NCBI GenBank assembly: GCA_022565745.1
Contig: JAIUMB010000090.1
Coordinates: 1 to 9,477, forward strand
Reading direction: 5' to 3'
Length of the DNA stretch: 9,477 nucleotides
From: Cryomorphaceae bacterium
GTDB taxonomy: Bacteria; Bacteroidota; Bacteroidia; Flavobacteriales; Schleiferiaceae
How positions within the stretch are numbered: position 1 is the stretch's first letter; the number at the start of each line of letters is the position of its first letter. The translations under genes and the position numbers were made by a program. This document shows positions 5,445-9,477 of this stretch, in pieces. Below the pieces are notes generated by a model that worked only from the letters and a program-made list of their open reading frames with translations, had not been told where the DNA came from and made no database searches.

Positions 5445-6266
5445 ATGATTAGCGTAAATGGACGATTATTGGATATACAACAGCCTTTGATTATGGGCAT
5501 CATCAACGTCACGCCCGATTCCTTTTATAAAGGCAGTAGAGCTGAGACGCAAAAGGATGTATTACATAAGGCCAAAGAGATGTTAGAGCAGGGGGCTGAT
5601 ATATTGGATTTAGGAGCACAGTCCACGCGTCCCAACGCAACCATACTAACTGCGGAAGAAGAATGGAAGCGTTTATCAGAAGTTATTCCCTTACTCATAT
5701 CCACCTATCCCGATGCCGTTTTGTCCGTTGATACCTTTTATGCCGACGTGGCAGAAAGAGCCATTAATGCGGGGGCGGCGATAGTCAATGACGTTAGTGG
5801 CGGAGCTTTAGATAAACGCATGTTTTCTATGGTGGCCGAATTACGTGTTCCCTACATCATGATGCACTCCAGAGGCAACGCCCAAACCATGCAGTCCATG
5901 ACCCAATACGACGATGTGGTAGAGGAGGTGATCCGTTTTTTTTATGAACGCGTCGATCAGCTTCGTCGACTAGGTCAGACGGACATTATAATTGACCCCG
6001 GTTTTGGTTTTGCCAAAACAGTAGATCAAAGCTTTAAACTTCTCAAGCATATAGAGGCATTATCTGTTTTACAATTGCCAATTTTAGCCGGTGTTTCAAG
6101 AAAATCAATGATTTATAAATCGCTTGGTGTAACGCCTGATGAAGCTTTGCACGGAACAACAGCCCTACACATGTGGTGTCTTTCCCATGGCGTGCGTATA
6201 TTGCGGGTTCACGATGTGACGGCTGCAAAGCACGCTGTAGAAATGTATAAACGCCTATGTCAATAG
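5445..6266 (+). CDS. folP: Dihydropteroate synthase
   Basis: This 273-residue enzyme is of normal length. It joins 6-hydroxymethyl-7,8-dihydropterin pyrophosphate to p-aminobenzoate to give dihydropteroate in folate synthesis, and is the sulfonamide target. The TIM-barrel motifs appear in order: MGIINVTPDSF (17-27), DLGAQSTRP (55-63), SVDT (94-97), NDVSGG (115-120), MMHSRG (139-144), DPGFGFAK (184-191), GVSRKS (216-221) and RVHDV (254-258). N21, D97, N115, D184, K220, R254 and H256 stand at the usual substrate-binding positions. Position 64 is Asn where the loop normally reads STRPG. It is the first gene of the right-hand + strand run, and its end overlaps cdaA by 10 nt. Confidence 0.97.
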   Translation: MISVNGRLLDIQQPLIMGIINVTPDSFYKGSRAETQKDVLHKAKEMLEQGADILDLGAQSTRPNATILTAEEEWKRLSEVIPLLISTYPDAVLSVDTFYADVAERAINAGAAIVNDVSGGALDKRMFSMVAELRVPYIMMHSRGNAQTMQSMTQYDDVVEEVIRFFYERVDQLRRLGQTDIIIDPGFGFAKTVDQSFKLLKHIEALSVLQLPILAGVSRKSMIYKSLGVTPDEALHGTTALHMWCLSHGVRILRVHDVTAAKHAVEMYKRLCQ

Positions 6267-7048
6267 TTTACTGGACTTCAATTTGGGACGTAGCCATAGT
6301 GGTTGTGGTCTTGGCCATCGCATTTTTTTATATTCGCCGAACGGTATTGGCAAATCTCTTCCTGCTCATTATTGCGCTTTTTCTTCTCGGTGAGTTTTTA
6401 TCTTACATGGGGTTAAAGTTGCTTTCAGATTTTCTCTTTTTATCCTTGCAATTGGCCATCATTGCATTGCTGATTGTTTTTCAACCGGAACTCCGGCGCT
6501 TGTTTTTACGCTTTTCGTCGGTGGATATAAGGTTGAAAAATTGGTTTAGCGTCAAGCGCATGTCCAATCAAAGAAACCCATCAAAAGAGACCGTAAACTG
6601 GGAGCCGGTAATTACGGCCTTGCAAAATATGCAATCTGAGCGCATCGGTGCAATCGTCATCATCGCTCGAAAAAGTGCTTTATCTTACTATGCCGAAAGT
6701 GGTGTGTTGATGGATGCCCAAATTAACGCTCGTTTGCTCGAGGCAATTTTTCAGCCCCAAAGTCCGCTACACGATGGGGCGGTCATCATCAAAAACAACC
6801 GCATTGTTTCGGCCAGCGCCATTCTACCCGTTAGTGAGGGGCAAGCCATTTCCGGTAGAAAAGGACTCAGACACCGTGCAGCCATAGGGTTGGTAGAGAG
6901 AACCGATGCCGTGGCCGTTGTGCTCAGTGAAGAAACTGGAAAATTGTTTATGGCCCACGACGACTATATCGAAGAAGATGTTTCTATTGAAAGTTTGCGA
7001 AAACGACTCAAGCGACTTTTTAGTGAGGATTCAAAAACTTCGGATTAA
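6257..7048 (+). CDS. cdaA: Membrane-bound diadenylate cyclase
   Basis: This 263-residue enzyme condenses two ATP into the second messenger c-di-AMP. The N-terminal third is membrane-embedded, with hydrophobic segments at about 9-25, 30-50 and 55-75, followed by the family's VFQPELRRLF junction (74-83). The cytosolic DAC domain (about 115-245) has LHDGAVII (171-178, DGA motif), the GLRHRAAIGL motif (203-212) and LSEETG (223-228). All ATP-binding and metal-binding signatures are intact, so activity is expected. It begins inside the last codons of folP, so translation is coupled. The usual Firmicutes partners cdaR and glmM are absent. In Bacteroidota, folP-cdaA pairing is familiar. c-di-AMP normally controls osmolyte and ion balance and cell-wall homeostasis; the transporter two genes downstream could be part of that output, which is inference. 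Confidence 0.95.
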   Translation: MSIVYWTSIWDVAIVVVVLAIAFFYIRRTVLANLFLLIIALFLLGEFLSYMGLKLLSDFLFLSLQLAIIALLIVFQPELRRLFLRFSSVDIRLKNWFSVKRMSNQRNPSKETVNWEPVITALQNMQSERIGAIVIIARKSALSYYAESGVLMDAQINARLLEAIFQPQSPLHDGAVIIKNNRIVSASAILPVSEGQAISGRKGLRHRAAIGLVERTDAVAVVLSEETGKLFMAHDDYIEEDVSIESLRKRLKRLFSEDSKTSD

Positions 7049-7086
7049 TTTAGCGGCATCAAAACACACTTCAAAATACTCAAACG

Positions 7087-7833
7087 ATGACTATTTCATT
7101 CCAACGGTTGAAAACAACCACCTTGATTGTGTTTCTGGCGCTCTCTGCTGTTTCTTGTGAAGAGCTGTTTCATCTTACGCAACAAGGTCCAACGTCTATT
7201 GGCTTAACGCAACAAGAAATAGCCTCAGGCATGCGGGAGTCGCTCATTGTAGGGGCGAGAAACGCCGTGGGTGATTTGGCCAAGGAAGGCGGATTTCACA
7301 ACAACCAACTCATCCGCATTCCCTTTCCTCCAGAAGCTGAACGCATGGAATCAACCCTGCGCTCTGCGGGCATGGGTAATTTGGTCGACCAGTTTGTAGA
7401 AACGCTCAACAGAAGTGCAGAAGTAGCTTCAGAATTGGCCTTAGATATTTTCGTTGGCGCCGTTCGTCAGATGTCTTTTCAAGATGTTATGGATATTTTC
7501 TTAGGACCTGAAGATGCGGCTACCCAATACCTGATACGTACAACCTCGGATTCATTGACCAATGCGTTTATGCCTCCGGTTAGACAAGCCATTGAACAGG
7601 TAGAACTAACGGCAGTTTGGAATCCCTTGGTTTCAGCGTATAACAAAATTCCATTTACCACTCAAGTCAATCCCAACCTAGAAGAATATGTTACAGAAAA
7701 AGCACTTCAAGGACTGTTTTTTACCGTAGCCAAAGAAGAAGCACTCATCAGAGAGAACCCTCAGGCCAGAACCACCGACCTTTTACGTCGGGTGTTTGGT
7801 GATAGGGATAGACGATTGCAAACGGAAAATTAA
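7087..7833 (+). CDS. DUF4197 family lipoprotein
   Basis: This 248-residue protein has an N-terminal signal (basic start, hydrophobic residues 12-22) ending in the lipobox SAVSC with Cys24, so it should be lipid-anchored in the envelope. The mature part matches DUF4197 throughout: GLTQQEIASGMRESLIVGA (39-57), then GGFHNNQLIRIPFPPE (68-83), GMGNLVDQFVETLNRSAE (95-112), FVGAVRQMSFQDVMDIF (122-138) and GPEDAATQYLIRTTSD (140-155). The C-terminus follows with VNPNLEEYVTEKALQGLF and a final RRVFG. The sequence is largely helical. No function has been established for the family. It lies 38 nt after cdaA and 6 nt before the symporter gene and is probably in the same transcript. Confidence 0.9.
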   Translation: MTISFQRLKTTTLIVFLALSAVSCEELFHLTQQGPTSIGLTQQEIASGMRESLIVGARNAVGDLAKEGGFHNNQLIRIPFPPEAERMESTLRSAGMGNLVDQFVETLNRSAEVASELALDIFVGAVRQMSFQDVMDIFLGPEDAATQYLIRTTSDSLTNAFMPPVRQAIEQVELTAVWNPLVSAYNKIPFTTQVNPNLEEYVTEKALQGLFFTVAKEEALIRENPQARTTDLLRRVFGDRDRRLQTEN

Positions 7834-7839
7834 ACCGGT

Positions 7840-9264
7840 TTGAGTTTAGTAGACTACATTGTTTTTATAGTTTACTTTGTTGCTATTATTTATGTTGGGT
7901 TTTATTTTTATAAAAGGAATAAGGCCTCGGAAGACTATTATGTCGGCAATCGATCAATAAATTTCTTTCACATAGGCTTATCAACGGTAGCAACCGATGT
8001 AGGCGGAGGTTTCTCTATAGGTTTGGGCGGTTTAGGTTTTTTGATGGGCCTTTCAGGGTCTTATCTTTTATTTACAGGCCTTATTGGCGCTTGGTTAAGT
8101 GCTGTGTTTTTAATTCCCAAAGTAAAAAACTTATCGACCATTGAGAATTTTAAAACTTTCCCTCAATTTTTCGGACATTATTACAACCGTAAAGTTGCCT
8201 TGTTTGCGGGGATTATAAGCGCCATTGGTTATTTGGGGTTTACCAGTTCGCAATTGTTGGGTGGAACCAAATTGGCGTCAGCAGCTTTTCCCGAGATAAA
8301 CACCAATACACTGCTTCTATTTATGGGGGGAATTGCAGTGTTTTATACTGTTCTGGGTGGATTGAAAGCGGTTATATATACCGATACTTTTCAGTGGTCA
8401 CTTCTTTTTCTGGGATTAATCTTTATTGGAATCCCCTTGTCCTATATTTCTGTTGGTGGCTGGGAGGTAATATCAGCAACGCTTCCTAGACAGCACTTTA
8501 GTTTAACCAATGTTACGGTTCTTCAGCTTATCAACTGGGCGGTTACCATCATTCCTATATGGTTTATTGGTATGACGCTTTATCAGCGAATTTATGCCGC
8601 AAGAAATGAACAGACAGCTAAAAGAGCGTGGTATTTGGCCGGAATACTCGAGTGGCCGTTGATGGCATTTATGGGAACAGCACTGGGCATGTTGGGTCGC
8701 GTAGCCTATGAGCAAAATATGTTTGCGTCTTTGGGGTATCCAGCATCTATACCTATGGATGAAGAAATGGCTTTGCCATTGTTGATGGTAGAGGTTTTGC
8801 CTCCCGGACTAATGGGTATAATGTTGGCGGCTTACTTTTCTGCGATATTATCAACGGCCGATAGTTGTTTGATGGCGTCTTCGGGAAATGTTACCGGAGA
8901 TATTTTTAAAAAGTATATGCCTAAACAAATTCAAAGCGAATTAAACGTTGGTCAATGGGTTACGCTTATCATTGGAGCACTCGCCATTGTACTAGCTTGG
9001 AAGCTTGAAAATGTTCTCTCGCTCATGTTGAATTCTTATGCAGTGATGGTTGGCGGATTGTTTGTACCTACCATTGCCATTATTATTAACAGGTCCGGTT
9101 CTTCAAAGGCTGCATTGGGTTCGATTGTAGTGGGAGGAGGTGTAACGCTGTTGTTCCAATACTTAAATGTTTCAATGGGTGGATTAGACCCCTTAATTTT
9201 AGGGCTTAGTTTATCTGCATTGACTTTTATGTTGATATACAAGCTTAAAAAGCAAAATAAATAA
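7840..9264 (+). CDS. Sodium:solute symporter (SSS family)
   Basis: This 474-residue membrane transporter is shorter than many SSS members but plausible for 13 transmembrane helices. It begins at TTG, with no ATG nearby and a stop two codons before it; the resulting start, (M)SLVDYIVFIVYF, is the normal first helix. Signatures include EDYYVGNRS (31-39), STVATDVGGGFSIG (48-61), VIYTDTFQW (178-186) and YQRIYAARNEQTAKRAW (248-264). The helix AYFSAILSTADSCLMASSG (331-349) carries S338 and T339 at the positions equivalent to the Na2-site serines of vSGLT. The substrate cannot be named: sugar, amino acid, proline and sialic acid carriers share this fold. It is the last gene of the folP-cdaA run, and its tail overlaps the convergent MBOAT gene by 20 nt. 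Confidence 0.92.
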   Translation: MSLVDYIVFIVYFVAIIYVGFYFYKRNKASEDYYVGNRSINFFHIGLSTVATDVGGGFSIGLGGLGFLMGLSGSYLLFTGLIGAWLSAVFLIPKVKNLSTIENFKTFPQFFGHYYNRKVALFAGIISAIGYLGFTSSQLLGGTKLASAAFPEINTNTLLLFMGGIAVFYTVLGGLKAVIYTDTFQWSLLFLGLIFIGIPLSYISVGGWEVISATLPRQHFSLTNVTVLQLINWAVTIIPIWFIGMTLYQRIYAARNEQTAKRAWYLAGILEWPLMAFMGTALGMLGRVAYEQNMFASLGYPASIPMDEEMALPLLMVEVLPPGLMGIMLAAYFSAILSTADSCLMASSGNVTGDIFKKYMPKQIQSELNVGQWVTLIIGALAIVLAWKLENVLSLMLNSYAVMVGGLFVPTIAIIINRSGSSKAALGSIVVGGGVTLLFQYLNVSMGGLDPLILGLSLSALTFMLIYKLKKQNK

Positions 9265-9477
9265 ACGGTTGTAGGTCTGCAGACAACACTTGGTAAATAA
9301 TGGTAAAGACGCCAAAACCAACGGCTATTTTACCCAGCAGAGGTAAGTTGATAAACCCATGACGATACCACAGCTTCCACTTTGCGGGAAACCAGTGTAT
9401 GATGTATCCAAATAGCATCACCCAAAACACTTTGTCAAATTCTCGCAATACATCAATAGCGGTATTCCACTGAAAGG
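9245..9477 (-). CDS. MBOAT family O-acyltransferase, 3' part only
   Basis: The frame is open to the right edge, so only the last 76 residues are seen; the gene begins outside the window. The visible part reads FQWNTAIDVLREFDKVFWVM, then LFGYIIHWFPAKWKLWYR, a second hydrophobic segment (about residues 50-64) and the end SADLQPFIYFAF. The IHWFP block and the terminal DLQPFIYFxF are, from memory, typical of the C-terminus of bacterial membrane-bound O-acyltransferases of the AlgI/DltB type, which transfer acyl groups to exported polysaccharides or other surface molecules. The catalytic histidine would lie upstream, so activity cannot be judged. The last 20 nt overlap the symporter gene tail-to-tail. 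Confidence 0.75.
   Translation of the reverse strand, partial: FQWNTAIDVLREFDKVFWVMLFGYIIHWFPAKWKLWYRHGFINLPLLGKIAVGFGVFTIIYQVLSADLQPFIYFAF

Noticed and set aside
1..9477. CRISPR arrays, tRNA or rRNA genes, transposases, insertion-sequence ends
   Set aside because: No regularly spaced repeats, no tRNA-like T-arm and acceptor pattern, and no transposase or integrase motifs were found by reading.

Overview
The window looks like a chromosomal segment from a Bacteroidota bacterium (class not resolvable; a Flavobacteriia- or Cytophagia-like lineage is plausible). The reasons are promoter-like sites of the TTTG ... TAnnTTTG type, A-rich leaders without Shine-Dalgarno motifs, a UpxY/NusG-type protein, lipoproteins with a C-x-D-P-x-A-x-N-Y module, a DUF4197 lipoprotein, a folP-cdaA gene pair and an MBOAT C-terminus ending in DLQPFIYF. 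No rRNA, tRNA, CRISPR array or intact mobile element was seen. Family assignments come from reading motifs, without a database search.

Left edge (3-1142, + strand): what looks like the end of an accessory, possibly anti-phage, module. It holds a nucleotidyltransferase of the AbiEii type (5' end outside the window), a 91-residue partner overlapping it by 11 nt, and an ATGA-coupled third start whose product begins like an SMC/RecF-type ATPase but stops after 33 codons. The third gene appears cut off where the next, convergent gene ends.

Next block (1107-3449, - strand): a PhnP-like metallo-beta-lactamase-fold phosphodiesterase, then a NusG-like (UpxY-type) antiterminator, then a predicted beta-propeller lipoprotein. 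The last two are 15 nt apart and probably co-transcribed.

Middle (3606-5248): a conserved 479-residue protein of unknown function on the + strand with the clearest promoter in the window. It converges on a 54-codon DUF2256 zinc-ribbon gene with a GTG start. The two share a strong bidirectional hairpin terminator, and the tail and stop codon of the small gene lie inside that hairpin.

Right block (5445-9264, + strand): a tight run of folP (dihydropteroate synthase), cdaA (membrane diadenylate cyclase, overlapping by 10 nt), a DUF4197 lipoprotein and a sodium:solute symporter starting at TTG 6 nt after the preceding stop. This links folate synthesis, c-di-AMP signalling and a Na+-coupled transporter in one probable transcription unit. 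At the right end the symporter overlaps tail-to-tail with the 3' part of an MBOAT O-acyltransferase gene whose 5' part lies beyond the window.

The most unusual material is the left-edge truncated module. The remainder is mostly housekeeping or conserved-hypothetical Bacteroidota sequence with some notable small-scale features.
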